The notes: generated by a model not told the origin, from the sequence alone. Numbered from the stretch's first letter, positions 44,369-54,412 are shown. The stretch is DNA of 64,000 bases from Desulfobulbaceae bacterium (GCA_009773475.1 WSXV01000001.1:558001-622000), one strand, 5' to 3'. Made by a program: numbers and translations.

Positions 44369-44926
44369 TTGGATTGGCCAGTTATTATTACTATTGTTTT
44401 AGGCAGTAGTCTGCTTGGTGTTATCTTAAATAACGTTTTAGGTTGGCTGATAAAGCGGAATGAAAGAGCTAACCACGCCACATTTATCGCACTAAACTTG
44501 GCTCACCAGTTTGAAAGGTATGCATATGAATGTCTATCTGTATCAGAAGATCATGAAACCGCAGAAAGCTCCGATGGCCATGCAGGTGTTTACATAAATA
44601 TTATCCCAAAACTACATCAATTACAGGACGTTGATTATCGTGTTTTCAACTTGCCTATCCTTGATAAAGTATTTGATTTTCCACAACAGATCGATTTTGC
44701 TCAAAACTCTCTCTCATTCGCCTTTGAGGTGTTATATGGTGGTGATGCCGTTAAGGAAGGGTATAGGAGTTGTTTACTACTTGCGCGAGAAGCCCTAACA
44801 ATTGCAGATGCGATAAGGGGAAAATATAAACTTGAAAAAAGGCAATTAAAGTTTGGTGAATATTCAGTCCGCGATCGACTTCGAGAGAAGTTAGTAAAAA
44901 ATAAAATGGAGAATAAAAGGGGTTAG
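44369..44926 (+). CDS. Membrane-anchored hypothetical protein, second cassette gene
   Basis: 185 aa from a TTG start with AAAGGAG 5 nt upstream. One N-terminal membrane helix (residues ~4-27, PVIITIVLGSSLLGVILNNVLGW) is followed by a basic stop-transfer stretch and a mostly helical cytoplasmic domain ending in a lysine/arginine-rich tail. No family recognised. The gene begins about 30 bp after the attC R' site, has the same low GC, and no clear closing attC was found behind it. It may be a second independent cassette or act with the RT, for example as a membrane effector; that is conjecture. Confidence 0.7.
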   Translation: MDWPVIITIVLGSSLLGVILNNVLGWLIKRNERANHATFIALNLAHQFERYAYECLSVSEDHETAESSDGHAGVYINIIPKLHQLQDVDYRVFNLPILDKVFDFPQQIDFAQNSLSFAFEVLYGGDAVKEGYRSCLLLAREALTIADAIRGKYKLEKRQLKFGEYSVRDRLREKLVKNKMENKRG

Positions 44927-45556
44927 GTTAAATTTGATATTTAATTTTACTCTGATTCCTTTTACATGGGGCAGTAATTTCAGGGAAGTTCCGGGGACAT
45001 GATATTTAATTCCAACCAGAAAATGTATTGGATAACCCGCTGATTTTCACTTTAAAATAAAGATCTTCCCATAGATTCTGACTGGCGGAGTCTCCAAGAT
45101 AATTCCTGATGATCATGGATGGAGTTTTCTCATCAATGGTTAGCGGAGGTTAAGCCTAATAAGAAGTTGTGGGTTTAACCAGCGACTTCTGCCTCTCTTT
45201 TGGGAAATAGCATTCAATTCTCCCTTTGACTGACTCAAATCATGTCAGAAATCGTTCCCCGCAAGTGAATTCCCCTCCTGATTTTCTTAAAAATACCTTG
45301 CCTGTTTTCCTTATTTCGGAGTAATTTATTTTTCCTTGTCCGTTGAGCAGTCGGCGGTTTTGAGAGTGCCTCGCTCCCTGAGAGAATGAGTGTTTTTTCA
45401 TGGTTGTTTCGCACATCTTGTTGATTGTCGGCAGGGGTGGTTTGTGTCCAGGTTTCTTGAAAGTAGGGTTATTGATCGGTAGAGCGTTATGGGACAAGCC
45501 TGTACGCGTGTCGGCCAAAACCCTGGTTCATTATTTTTTATAGAAAAGGAGTCATC
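44927..45556. other. Gene-free region between the island and iorA
   Basis: 630 bp with no supported gene. It holds a 12-bp direct repeat TGATATTTAATT (44935-44946 and 45000-45011). The second copy follows a CCGGGGACA element like the one near 22813. The right part returns to host-like composition and must contain the promoter of the ior-liv cluster. A 92-codon minus-strand frame at 45240-45518 shows no protein-like pattern. Confidence 0.5.
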
Positions 45557-47365
45557 GTGGCAGCTATTGGAGACGATTTAGTCTGGATGTCCGGCAATGA
45601 GGCCATTGCCCTGGCAGCATATGAGGCCGGGGTGAAGGTGGCGTCCGGCTACCCCGGCACCCCGTCCACCGAGATTCTGGAGAATCTTTCGACCTATGAG
45701 GGAGTGTATACCGAATGGGCGCCCAATGAAAAAGTAGGCCTGGAAGTGGGGCTTGGCGCCTCTTTTGCCGGTGTCCGGGCCCTTGTTACGATGAAGCATG
45801 TGGGGCTCAATGTGGCGGCGGATCCGCTGTTTACCGCCTCCTATACCGGCGTTCGGGGTGGGCTGGTGATCATCGTCGCCGATGATCCCGAGATGCACTC
45901 CTCGCAGAATGAGCAGGACAGCCGTAATTACGCCTTTGCCGCCAAGCTGCCGATGCTTGAGCCATCCGATCCCTCCGAGGTGGGCGCGCTCTTGAAGGAG
46001 GCCTTTGCCCTGAGTGAGCAGCTCGATACGCCGGTCCTTTTTCGGACGACCACCCGGGTTGCCCATGTCAAAAGCGTGGTCAAAAAGGGTGAGAAGATCG
46101 ATTCTCCGGTGATTCCCGGGATTGAAAAGATGCCGGCCAAGTTCGTCATGCTGCCCGGAAATGCCCGGGTGCGCAGGGTGGCGGTAGGAGAGCGGATGGC
46201 GAAACTGAAGGAGTTGGCCGAGACCGCAGACTTTAACCGGGTGGAGCCGGGCAGTGGGAAGCGTGGTTTTATCACCTCCGGCGTCTCCTATCTCTACGTG
46301 AAAGAGGTCTTCCCCGATGCCAAAGTCCTGAAGCTTGGGATGTGCTGGCCGTTGCCGGAAAAGATGATTCGCGCTTTTGCTAGCGAGGTCGATGAGCTCA
46401 TTGTGGTGGAGGAGCTGGATCCTTTCCTTGAGTTGCATATCAAGGCCATGGGAATTGCCTGTCACGGCAAGGATCTGATCCCTGACCAGGGAGAGTTGAA
46501 CCCCGCCATCGTTCGTAAATCCCTTGATCCGGCCTCGATCGCTCAGCTGTTTGCGCCGGTGCCCCTGCCCATGCGGCCGCCCAACATGTGCGCCGGCTGT
46601 CCTCATCGCGGCATTTTTTATAATCTGTCGCGGCTGAAGGTTTTTGTTTCCGGCGATATCGGCTGTTATACCTTAGGGTTTCTGCCGCCCCTCTCGGCCA
46701 TGGACTCCTGCGTCTGCATGGGGGCCTCGGTGGGAATCGCCCATGGCATGGCCAAGGCCCTGGGCGCGGAAGCCAAGGGCAAGATCGTCTCGGTGATCGG
46801 TGATTCCACCTTTATGCATACAGGCCTCTCCGGCCTGATCAACACTGTCTATAATGGTTCGAACTCCCTGCTGATCATCCTTGATAACCGGATTACGGCC
46901 ATGACCGGCCAGCAGGATAATCCCGCATCGGGATCGAATATCAAGGGCGAGGCTGCCAATGCCATTGACCTTGAGGCCCTGTGTCGGGCGGTTGGGGTTA
47001 AGCAGGTGGATGTGGTCAACCCCCATGATATCAATGGCTGTCGCAAGGTGCTGGAAAAGGCGCTGGAGCGTGATGAGGCCTCGGTGGTGATTGCCCGTGC
47101 CCCCTGTGTGCTTCTCCCTGAAATGAAAAAAGCCAAACATATTCCCTTCAGTACCCGGCTTGCCGACTGCACCGGCTGTATGGCCTGTATCCGCCTCGGC
47201 TGTCCGGCCATCAGCTGGAATCCTTTGACCCCGGAAGAGGCGCTGGCGAAAGGCTACAAGGAGAAACAGAAAGGATTTGCCCTGATCAACGAGGTGCAGT
47301 GTAATGGCTGCGGCCAGTGTCAGGCGCTGTGTAAATTTGACGCCATAGTCCGGCAGGAGGCATAG
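45557..47365 (+). CDS. iorA: Indolepyruvate:ferredoxin oxidoreductase, alpha subunit
   Basis: With IorB, oxidatively decarboxylates aryl pyruvates (from Trp, Phe, Tyr) to arylacetyl-CoA, reducing ferredoxin. 602 aa: pyrimidine-binding domain (GYPGTPSTEILE), TPP-binding domain (GDIGCYTLGF, GDSTFMHTGLSGLINTVYN) and a C-terminal two-cluster ferredoxin part (CTGCMACIRLGCP and CNGCGQCQALC). GTG start with AAGGAG 6 nt upstream. First gene of the amino-acid catabolic cluster. Confidence 0.96.
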   Translation: MAAIGDDLVWMSGNEAIALAAYEAGVKVASGYPGTPSTEILENLSTYEGVYTEWAPNEKVGLEVGLGASFAGVRALVTMKHVGLNVAADPLFTASYTGVRGGLVIIVADDPEMHSSQNEQDSRNYAFAAKLPMLEPSDPSEVGALLKEAFALSEQLDTPVLFRTTTRVAHVKSVVKKGEKIDSPVIPGIEKMPAKFVMLPGNARVRRVAVGERMAKLKELAETADFNRVEPGSGKRGFITSGVSYLYVKEVFPDAKVLKLGMCWPLPEKMIRAFASEVDELIVVEELDPFLELHIKAMGIACHGKDLIPDQGELNPAIVRKSLDPASIAQLFAPVPLPMRPPNMCAGCPHRGIFYNLSRLKVFVSGDIGCYTLGFLPPLSAMDSCVCMGASVGIAHGMAKALGAEAKGKIVSVIGDSTFMHTGLSGLINTVYNGSNSLLIILDNRITAMTGQQDNPASGSNIKGEAANAIDLEALCRAVGVKQVDVVNPHDINGCRKVLEKALERDEASVVIARAPCVLLPEMKKAKHIPFSTRLADCTGCMACIRLGCPAISWNPLTPEEALAKGYKEKQKGFALINEVQCNGCGQCQALCKFDAIVRQEA

Positions 47366-47367
47366 TA

Positions 47368-47952
47368 ATGGGAGCCCAAGGAAATATTCTGTTTTCGGGT
47401 GTTGGCGGTCAGGGGATTCTGCTGGCCAGTGAGATCATGGCCTATGCCCTGCTGGCGGCAGGTTATGATGTGAAAAAGAGCGAGGTGCATGGCATGGCCC
47501 AGCGCGGTGGTTCGGTGACCGCCCAGTTGCGTTATGGCGATAAGGTCTATTCGCCGCTCATTGAGCCGGGGCGAGCCGATATCCAGATGGCCTTTGAGAT
47601 GATGGAGGCGGTGCGCTATCTGCCCTATCTGCACAAGGATAGCACCGTGATCGTCAATACCCAGAAGATCCTGCCGCCCTCAGTGGCCACCGGCAAGGCC
47701 ACGTATCCCGAGGATGTGCTGGATCATATCACCGCCCTGGGAATTAAGGTGGTGATGGTGGATGCCTTTGATCTGGCCCGGGAGGTGGGCGAGGTACGCA
47801 CCGCCAATGTGGTGATGGTGGGGGCGATTTCCGCCTTCCTGCCCATGGCCTCTTCGGTCTATGAGGAGATTATTGCCGCCAGGGTGCCGAAAAAATTTAA
47901 AGACGTGAACCTGAAGGCCTTTGCCGCCGGCCGGAAGGTGAGTCAGGCATAG
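47368..47952 (+). CDS. iorB: Indolepyruvate:ferredoxin oxidoreductase, beta subunit
   Basis: 194 aa gamma-type domain of 2-oxoacid oxidoreductases: NILFSGVGGQGILLASEIMA, then the KKSEVHGMAQRGGSVTAQLRYG motif. It pairs with IorA, whose stop is 2 bp upstream; the two are clearly co-translated. The start matches the family N-terminus. Confidence 0.95.
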   Translation: MGAQGNILFSGVGGQGILLASEIMAYALLAAGYDVKKSEVHGMAQRGGSVTAQLRYGDKVYSPLIEPGRADIQMAFEMMEAVRYLPYLHKDSTVIVNTQKILPPSVATGKATYPEDVLDHITALGIKVVMVDAFDLAREVGEVRTANVVMVGAISAFLPMASSVYEEIIAARVPKKFKDVNLKAFAAGRKVSQA

Positions 47953-48090
47953 CCCGGCGAGAGTTTTCAAGCGTGGTAAGGGATGACGAGGGCTTGTCTT
48001 TTTAATTGGAAAAGACCTTGAATCCGGTATATAGAAGTGTGTTGCGATGGGTCGGTCTGGAAAGATTAATACTCTGAAGGGGAGCGGATT

Positions 48091-49245
48091 ATGAACGGGA
48101 TTCTATCTAAAATAATGATGGGGGCTGCCGCCTTGAGCCTGATGGTGTCCACCACGGTGTGGGCGGAAAATATCAAAATAGGGGCGATTCTGGCGGTAAC
48201 CGGGCCGATGTCCTTTCTGGGTGCGCCGGAGGCTCGAACTCTGGAAATGCTGGTTGAGGAGGCCAATGCCAAGGGTGGAATGAGCGGCCATCCTGTGGAG
48301 CTCATCATCAAGGACTCTGCCGGCAATCCGGAGAAGGCCGTCTCGTTTGCCAAGCAGCTCATTGAAGAAGATAAGGTCGTGGCCATCGTCGGGCCCTCCA
48401 GCAGCGGCGAGACCATGCAGATCAAAAAAATAGCCGAAGACGGCAAGACCCCGCTTCTCTCCTGTGCGGCTGCCGAAGTGATTGTTGAGCCTCTGGCCTC
48501 CTATGTTTTCAAGGTGGCGCAGAAGGATTCCGACGCAGTGAAGATGATCTACAAGGAGATGAACAAGCTGGGGCTTGGCAGTATCGCGGTTCTGGCCGAT
48601 AATACCGGATTTGGCAAGGCCGGGCAGGAGCAGCTGGTGAAGATTGCCCCTGAGTTTAACATCAAGATTGTCGAAAATGATGTGTATGATAAGGCCGCGA
48701 ACGATTTGTCGGCAGTGGTTGCCAAGATCAAGGCCAACAAGGATGTGCAGGCGGTGGTCAACTGGTCGGTGGTGCCGGCTCAATCCATCGTTGCCAAAAA
48801 TATCCGCCAGATGGGTTGGAACGTACCGATCTTCCAGAGCCATGGTTTTGCCAATATCAAGTTTGCTGAGGCAGCCGGTGCTGCCGCTGAAGGCATTATT
48901 TTTCCATCCGGTCGCCTGCTGATTGCCTCTGAGCTGCCGGCGAACCATCCGCAGAAGGCCTTGCTGATGGACTACACCCAAAAGTATGAGAGTAAATTTA
49001 AAGAAAATGTCTCCACCTTTGGCGGCCATACCTATGACACCTTTATTATTCTCGATGCCGCTGTGAAAAAAGCCGGCAGCATCGAGCGCGACAAGGTTCG
49101 GGCAGCCATTGAGCAGTTGCAGAACCTGCCGGGAGTCGGGGGTGTTTTCTCGTTTTCAGACAAAGATCATAATGGCCTGACCATTGATGCCTTCCAGATG
49201 ACAACCGTGAAAAATGGCAAGTTTGTCGCCTATCCAGCGAAGTAA
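48091..49245 (+). CDS. Branched-chain/aromatic amino acid ABC transporter binding protein (copy 1)
   Basis: 384-aa periplasmic LivK-type receptor with a Sec signal peptide (ends TTVWAEN) and a type I periplasmic fold. GAILAVTGPMSFLGAPEARTL is the N-terminal strand, and SSSGETMQIKKIAEDGKTP is the ligand-loop region. It is nearly the same protein as the copy at 51193, differing mainly in the signal peptide and the second lobe. It lies 138 bp after iorB and shares the cluster with livHMGF. Confidence 0.93.
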   Translation: MNGILSKIMMGAAALSLMVSTTVWAENIKIGAILAVTGPMSFLGAPEARTLEMLVEEANAKGGMSGHPVELIIKDSAGNPEKAVSFAKQLIEEDKVVAIVGPSSSGETMQIKKIAEDGKTPLLSCAAAEVIVEPLASYVFKVAQKDSDAVKMIYKEMNKLGLGSIAVLADNTGFGKAGQEQLVKIAPEFNIKIVENDVYDKAANDLSAVVAKIKANKDVQAVVNWSVVPAQSIVAKNIRQMGWNVPIFQSHGFANIKFAEAAGAAAEGIIFPSGRLLIASELPANHPQKALLMDYTQKYESKFKENVSTFGGHTYDTFIILDAAVKKAGSIERDKVRAAIEQLQNLPGVGGVFSFSDKDHNGLTIDAFQMTTVKNGKFVAYPAK

Positions 49246-49358
49246 TTTTTTCGCCTCTGTCGATGTCAGGACGGCATGTTGGTGCTTCTTCTGATGAGAG
49301 ACGCCTTCATCCGGAGAGTTGGACGGGGTGCGGAGTAGATTTTTTATAGGAGTAAATA

Positions 49359-50669
49359 ATGACAACCCTCTATTGGGAAGAAGAGATAGAGACTCTGCCC
49401 CGGGTCGGGCTTGAGTCTGTTCAGTTAACCCGTTTGAAGCACCTGGTGGCCAGGGTCTATGCGACGGTTGCGCCATATCGGGCCAAGATGGATGCGGCTG
49501 GGGTGAAACCCGCTGATATCAAAACCTTGGCGGATCTGCAAAAGCTGCCCTTTACCGTCAAGGATGACCTGCGCGACAACTATCCTTTCGGGCTCTTCAC
49601 CGTGCCCATGGATCAGGTGGTGCGGGTCCACGCCTCCTCGGGCACCACCGGCAAGCCGACGGTGGTTGGATATACCAAGAAGGATATCGAGACCTGGTCT
49701 GGAGTCATGGCCCGGGCCTTGACCTGTGCCGGTGCCACGTCCCGCGACATGATCCACAATGCCTATGGTTATGGCTTGTTTACCGGCGGCCTCGGTGCCC
49801 ATTACGGGGTGGAGCGGTTGGGAGCCACGGTTATTCCGGTGTCCGGCGGCAATACCAAACGGCAGATCACCATCATGCAGGATTTCCGTTCCAGCGTCCT
49901 TTTGTCCACGCCCTCGTATGCCCTGAATCTGGCCGATGCCATGGCCGAGCTGGGGGTTGACTGCAAAGCCCTGGCCCTGCGGGTGGGGATCTTCGGGGCC
50001 GAGCCCTGGAGTGAGAACATGCGCAATGAGGTGGAGCGCAAGCTCAACATCCGGGCCGTTGATATCTATGGACTCTCCGAGGTCATGGGCCCGGGCGTTG
50101 CCATGCAGTGTCTGGAGACGGATCGCGGCATGCATATCTTTGAAGATCATTTTCTCCCTGAGATCATTGACCCGGATACCGGCGAGGTGTTGCCGCCGGG
50201 CGAGAAAGGCGAGCTGGTGTTTACGACCCTGACCAAAGAGGCCTTTCCCCTGATCCGCTATCGGACCAAGGACATCTCCCGGCTGATCCACGAGCCCTGT
50301 GCCTGCGGCCGCACCATGGTGCGTATGGAAAAGGTCACCGGCCGTACCGATGACATGCTCATTATTCGCGGCGTCAACGTCTTTCCGTCCCAGGTGGAGC
50401 ATGTGCTCATGGGAACGGAAGGGGTTGAGCCCCATTATCAGATTGTGGTGAATCGGGAAGGCAATCTCGACACCATGGCAGTGCGGGTGGAGGTCAGTGA
50501 GGCCCTGTTCTCTGATGAGGTGAAGACCCTGGAAAAACTGACACGCAAGATTCAGGGCGATATCAAGGACATGCTTGGCGTCACCTGCAAGGTGCAGCTC
50601 GTCGAGCCGCGCACCATTCAACGCAGTGAGGGCAAGGCCCAGCGGGTTATCGATAACCGAAAGATGTAG
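49359..50669 (+). CDS. paaK: Phenylacetate-CoA ligase (copy 1)
   Basis: 436-aa adenylate-forming enzyme giving arylacetyl-CoA from arylacetate, ATP and CoA. P-loop [17 protein letters not shown], the [14 protein letters not shown] motif (A5) and [19 protein letters not shown] (A8/A10 region). AGGAG precedes the ATG. Together with IorAB it links aryl pyruvate and arylacetate pools. A second paralogue ends the cluster at 56176. Confidence 0.94.
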   Translation: MTTLYWEEEIETLPRVGLESVQLTRLKHLVARVYATVAPYRAKMDAAGVKPADIKTLADLQKLPFTVKDDLRDNYPFGLFTVPMDQVVRVHASSGTTGKPTVVGYTKKDIETWSGVMARALTCAGATSRDMIHNAYGYGLFTGGLGAHYGVERLGATVIPVSGGNTKRQITIMQDFRSSVLLSTPSYALNLADAMAELGVDCKALALRVGIFGAEPWSENMRNEVERKLNIRAVDIYGLSEVMGPGVAMQCLETDRGMHIFEDHFLPEIIDPDTGEVLPPGEKGELVFTTLTKEAFPLIRYRTKDISRLIHEPCACGRTMVRMEKVTGRTDDMLIIRGVNVFPSQVEHVLMGTEGVEPHYQIVVNREGNLDTMAVRVEVSEALFSDEVKTLEKLTRKIQGDIKDMLGVTCKVQLVEPRTIQRSEGKAQRVIDNRKM

Positions 50670-50701
50670 TTTTTTCAATCCAAAATCCAGGAGGATTGGG
50701 T

Positions 50702-51133
50702 ATGCGTGTACAACAGATTGCAGTTTTTTTGGAGAACAAATCCGGCCGACTGGCGGAGATTACCGCCACACTTGCTGCGAATGATATTAACATCAGGGCA
50801 TTGTCGGTGGCGGATACCGCTGATTTTGGAATTTTGCGGTTGATCGTCAACGATGTGGAAAAGGCCAAGATGGTATTGAAGTCCAATGGCTTTACCGTCG
50901 GGATTACCAATGTCATTGCGGTGGAGGTGGACGATCGCAGCGGTGGTCTGGCAAGTGTCTTGAAGAGTATCGAAAAGGCGCATCTCAACGTGGAGTATAT
51001 GTATGCCTTTGTCAATAAAACCGGCGAGAACGCGGTATTGATCTTCCGTTTTGATGAGATGGACAAGGCCATTGCCGCCTTGCTCAAGGATGGGTTTACT
51101 CTTTTGAGCGGGGAGCAGGTCTGCGCGCTATAA
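50702..51133 (+). CDS. Tandem ACT-domain protein
   Basis: 143 aa made of two ACT domains (residues ~3-70 and ~72-140), each opening with the regulatory pattern: [20 protein letters not shown], then [19 protein letters not shown]. Stand-alone ACT pairs bind amino acids and are often linked to phenylacetate-CoA ligases in anaerobes. ATG at 50702 follows AGGAGG; an upstream TTG in frame is less likely. It probably senses the amino acid that the liv/ior/paaK genes handle. Confidence 0.9.
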   Translation: MRVQQIAVFLENKSGRLAEITATLAANDINIRALSVADTADFGILRLIVNDVEKAKMVLKSNGFTVGITNVIAVEVDDRSGGLASVLKSIEKAHLNVEYMYAFVNKTGENAVLIFRFDEMDKAIAALLKDGFTLLSGEQVCAL

Positions 51134-51192
51134 AATTTGGGTGGTCGTAAAGAACCATCTGTGAATGTTAACGAATACAATGGGGATCGGTT

Positions 51193-52347
51193 ATGAAAGG
51201 GATTGTATCGAAGGTAGTGATGGGGGCTGCAGCCCTGGGCCTGTTGTTGGCACCTGCGGCCTGGGCCGAAAATATCAAGGTGGGAGCGATTCTGGCGGCG
51301 ACCGGTCCGATGTCATTCTTAGGTGGTCCTGAGACCCGAACCCTCGAGATGCTGGTGGCGGAAACCAATGCCAAGGGCGGGATTAACGGCAACCAAGTGG
51401 AACTCATCCTCAAGGATTCCACCGGCAATCCGGAAAAAGCCGTCTCTTTTGCCAAACAACTCATCGAAGAGGACAAGGTTGTCGTTATCATCGGGCCCTC
51501 CAGCAGTGGCGAGACCATGCAGATTAAGAAGATTGCCGAGGATGGCAAAACTCCGCTTCTCTCCTGTGCTGCCGCCGAGGTGATTGTCGATCCCGTTGCC
51601 TCGTACGTGTTTAAGACTCCGCAGAAAGATTCCGACGCGGTGAAGATGATCTACAAGGAGATGAATAAACTGGGGCTGGCCAATATTGCCATTCTGGTTG
51701 ATAACACCGGCTTTGGGAAGGCCGGCCAGGAGCAGTTGGTGAAGATTGCCCCTGAGTTTAACATCAAGGTCGCGGAAAACGAGGTGTATGACAAGGCTGC
51801 CAATGATCTCTCAGCGGTGGTGGCCAAAATCAAGGCCAACAAGGAAGTTCAGGCCGTGGTCAACTGGTCGGTGGTTCCTGCCCAATCCATTGTTGCCAAA
51901 AATATCCGGCAGATGGGATGGGATGTGCCGATCTTTCAGAGCCATGGGTTTGGCAATATCAAGTTTGTTGAGGCTGCCGGGGCCGCTGCAGACGGGATCA
52001 TCTTTCCGGCGAGCCGTTTGCTGATTGCCTCAGACCTGCCCGATGGCCATCCCCAGAAGGCCTTGCTGGTGAAGTATAAAAAAGATTATGAGGATAAATA
52101 TAAGGAAAACGTCTCTGCCTTCGGCGGGTACGCCTATGATGCCTTCGTCATTTTCGAGGCCGCTGTGAAAAAAGCCGGAAGTACGGATCGTGACAAGGTG
52201 CGTGCCGCCATTGAGCAGTTAAAGGGCCTGCCCTCTGCCACCGGGATCTTTACCTTTTCGGAGAAGGATCATAATGGTTTGACCATGGATGCCTTCCAGA
52301 TGATGACGGTCAAAGGCGGAAAATTTGTAGCCTATCCCGCAAAGTAA
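51193..52347 (+). CDS. Branched-chain/aromatic amino acid ABC transporter binding protein (copy 2)
   Basis: 384 aa, same length and domain plan as the copy at 48091, and identical over many long stretches (for example DNTGFGKAGQEQLVKIAPEF). Signal peptide to AAWAEN. It is followed by a terminator hairpin before livH, which fits high binding-protein expression with read-through to the permease genes. The duplication flanks paaK and the ACT gene, suggesting a segmental event. Confidence 0.93.
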   Translation: MKGIVSKVVMGAAALGLLLAPAAWAENIKVGAILAATGPMSFLGGPETRTLEMLVAETNAKGGINGNQVELILKDSTGNPEKAVSFAKQLIEEDKVVVIIGPSSSGETMQIKKIAEDGKTPLLSCAAAEVIVDPVASYVFKTPQKDSDAVKMIYKEMNKLGLANIAILVDNTGFGKAGQEQLVKIAPEFNIKVAENEVYDKAANDLSAVVAKIKANKEVQAVVNWSVVPAQSIVAKNIRQMGWDVPIFQSHGFGNIKFVEAAGAAADGIIFPASRLLIASDLPDGHPQKALLVKYKKDYEDKYKENVSAFGGYAYDAFVIFEAAVKKAGSTDRDKVRAAIEQLKGLPSATGIFTFSEKDHNGLTMDAFQMMTVKGGKFVAYPAK

Positions 52348-52383
52348 ATCTGCAAAATATTGTAAGGACCATTGCAGAAAACA

Positions 52384-52416
52384 AGGGGCCGGAAGGAGAC
52401 TCTCCCGGCCCTTTTT
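52384..52416 (+). terminator. Intra-operon terminator/attenuator between binding protein and livH
   Basis: Stem GGGCCGG/CCGGCCC (52386-52392 with 52405-52411), 12-nt loop, T5 tract. Its place in the 95-bp gap before livH suggests partial termination, which lowers permease mRNA relative to the binding protein. Confidence 0.8.
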
Positions 52417-52442
52417 CTTTATCCTGGATCCCACCTCTGTCT

Positions 52443-53333
52443 ATGAGCACTGAACTATTTGTCCAGTACCTCTTTGCCGGCATCACCTATGGCAGTATTT
52501 ACGCCATCGTCGCCATCGGGTTTAATATTATCTATAATACCACCGGAATCATCAATTTCGCCCAGGGCGAGTTTGTTATGCTGGGCGGGATGATTGCCAT
52601 CAGTCTGCTCTCCTTCCTGCCCCTTCCTGCGGCCATTGCCCTGGCCGTGCTTTTGACCATGATCATCGGTGCCCTCATCGAGATCATTTTCATCCGCTGG
52701 CTGAAGAATCCATCGGTATTACGGATGATTATCATCACCATTGGTATTTCCATCCTGACCCGCGAGGCGGCAGTTCATATCTGGGGTGAAAACATTCGGG
52801 CCCTGCCCTATTTTGTCGGCAATGAGATCACCACCATCGGGATCATGGGAGCCCGGATTTCCCCGCAGGTCTTATGGGTGGTGGGGGTGTGCGGGGTGAT
52901 GGTCGCGGTTCTCCATTTGTTTTTCAGGACAACATCGGTGGGCCGGGAGATGCGGGCCTGCGCTGCGAATCGTCTGGCCACGATTCTCTGTGGGATCAAT
53001 CCCCGCAATATGGTCACCTTTTCCTTTGTCCTCAGCGCTGGAATGGGGGCCCTGGCGGGATGCGTCATGTCACCCATCACCTACAGTCAGTATGATATGG
53101 GGACCGGACTTGCGATCAAAGGTTTTACCGTGGCCATTCTGGGAGGGCTTGGGAATTCCGGCGGGGCAGTGGCGGCGGGGCTGTTGCTCGGGATTATCGA
53201 GGCCTTTTCCGTTTCGGTTGTTCCCCTGGCCTTTCAGGATGCCATTGCCATTACCATCCTTCTTCTCATCCTTTTTGTCAGGCCGCACGGGATCTTTGGT
53301 TCGGGTGAAGCGGCCCGGTTGAAGGCCTTTTAA
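52443..53333 (+). CDS. livH: Branched-chain amino acid ABC permease LivH
   Basis: 296 aa with about eight membrane helices. The motifs GSIYAIVAIGFNIIYNTTGIIN and FAQGEFVMLGG at the N-terminus and GFTVAILGGLGNSGGAVAAG near the C-terminus (EAA-like contact) are characteristic of LivH. It sits 2 bp before livM. Confidence 0.95.
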   Translation: MSTELFVQYLFAGITYGSIYAIVAIGFNIIYNTTGIINFAQGEFVMLGGMIAISLLSFLPLPAAIALAVLLTMIIGALIEIIFIRWLKNPSVLRMIIITIGISILTREAAVHIWGENIRALPYFVGNEITTIGIMGARISPQVLWVVGVCGVMVAVLHLFFRTTSVGREMRACAANRLATILCGINPRNMVTFSFVLSAGMGALAGCVMSPITYSQYDMGTGLAIKGFTVAILGGLGNSGGAVAAGLLLGIIEAFSVSVVPLAFQDAIAITILLLILFVRPHGIFGSGEAARLKAF

Positions 53334-53335
53334 GT

Positions 53336-54409
53336 ATGAAAAGAATCCTTGCCATCCTGCCCCTGTTGGCTGCGGTCGTTCTGGTGCAGTTGTTGACCAC
53401 CTGGACCGGAACTCAGTTCTATCTGACCCAGATGACCATGGCGGCCTATTACTCGCTGTTGATCATCGGGCTCTGTGTACTCATGGGCTATGCCGGACAG
53501 ATTTCCCTGGGGCATGCCGGTTTTTTCGCCATCGGCGGCTATCTTTCTGCCGCCTTGACCACCCGGAGTCTGGTGCCTTTCAAGGAAGCGGCGCTGGTGC
53601 GTCTGCTGGATAGCTGCGGCCTGCTCCATGCCGGAAAAGATCTCTATGGCGCCGAGCTGTTGGTGGTGACGCCTTGGGCGGCTGCGGTGTTCGCGGTCCT
53701 GGTGGCGGCCCTGATTGCCGTGGCCATTGGGATTCCAGTCCTGAAACTCAAGGGACACTATTTAGCCATGGCCACCCTGGGCTTTGGCATCATCATTTAT
53801 CGTCTGGTTCTTGCCACGCCATGGTTCGGCGAGGCGGATGGGATTTCCGGCGTGCCTCCTTTTCACCTTTTCTCAGGGGTGACGGTGAGCGGGGAGAGCT
53901 CGGTGCGGATCATGAATTACTATCTCGCCTGGGGGGTACTCCTGTCCGGCCTGGTGTTGCTGATCAATCTGATGCAATCCCGAATCGGTCGGGCACTGCG
54001 GGCGATTCACGGCTCCGAGGAGGCCGCCGATGCCATGGGGGTGAATATCGCCCGTTTCAAGTTGCAGACCTTTGTTCTTTCTGCGGTCTTTGCCGCCATC
54101 GCCGGGGTGCTGCTGACCCATTATAATGGCGGCATCGGGCCATCCGAGGCCGGGGTGATGAAGTCGGTGCGTTATGTGGCCATTGTGGCGGTGGGTGGCA
54201 TGGCCCATCTCTGGGGGGCGATGTTCATGGGAGTACTGCTCAATTTTCTGTCCCTGCGCGGGGTTTTCGGAAGTTATGATGACGCGGTTTTTGGCCTGAT
54301 CCTCATTGTGATCATGCTCTTTGCTCCCGATGGGATACTGAGTCTTCTTGCCGGCCGGAAAAAAAAGGCGGCAACGGTGCAGCCTGTTCAGCAGGATGGG
54401 GAGGCGTAG
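53336..54409 (+). CDS. livM: Branched-chain amino acid ABC permease LivM
   Basis: 357 aa, inner-membrane partner of LivH. Motifs: LCVLMGYAGQISLGHAGFFAIGGY, IPVLKLKGHYLAMATLGFG, GRALRAIHGSEEAADAMGVN and SVRYVAIVAVGGMAHLWGA. A short insert near residues 85-110 (RLLDSCGLLHAGKDLYGAE) is not typical of short LivM. The gene runs into livG with 3 bp between. Confidence 0.95.
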   Translation: MKRILAILPLLAAVVLVQLLTTWTGTQFYLTQMTMAAYYSLLIIGLCVLMGYAGQISLGHAGFFAIGGYLSAALTTRSLVPFKEAALVRLLDSCGLLHAGKDLYGAELLVVTPWAAAVFAVLVAALIAVAIGIPVLKLKGHYLAMATLGFGIIIYRLVLATPWFGEADGISGVPPFHLFSGVTVSGESSVRIMNYYLAWGVLLSGLVLLINLMQSRIGRALRAIHGSEEAADAMGVNIARFKLQTFVLSAVFAAIAGVLLTHYNGGIGPSEAGVMKSVRYVAIVAVGGMAHLWGAMFMGVLLNFLSLRGVFGSYDDAVFGLILIVIMLFAPDGILSLLAGRKKKAATVQPVQQDGEA

Positions 54410-54412
54410 GGT

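Noticed and set aside
45240..45518. 92-codon minus-strand ORF upstream of iorA
   Set aside because: Composition shows no protein-like pattern, there is no ribosome-binding site, and it covers the region that must hold the ior promoter.
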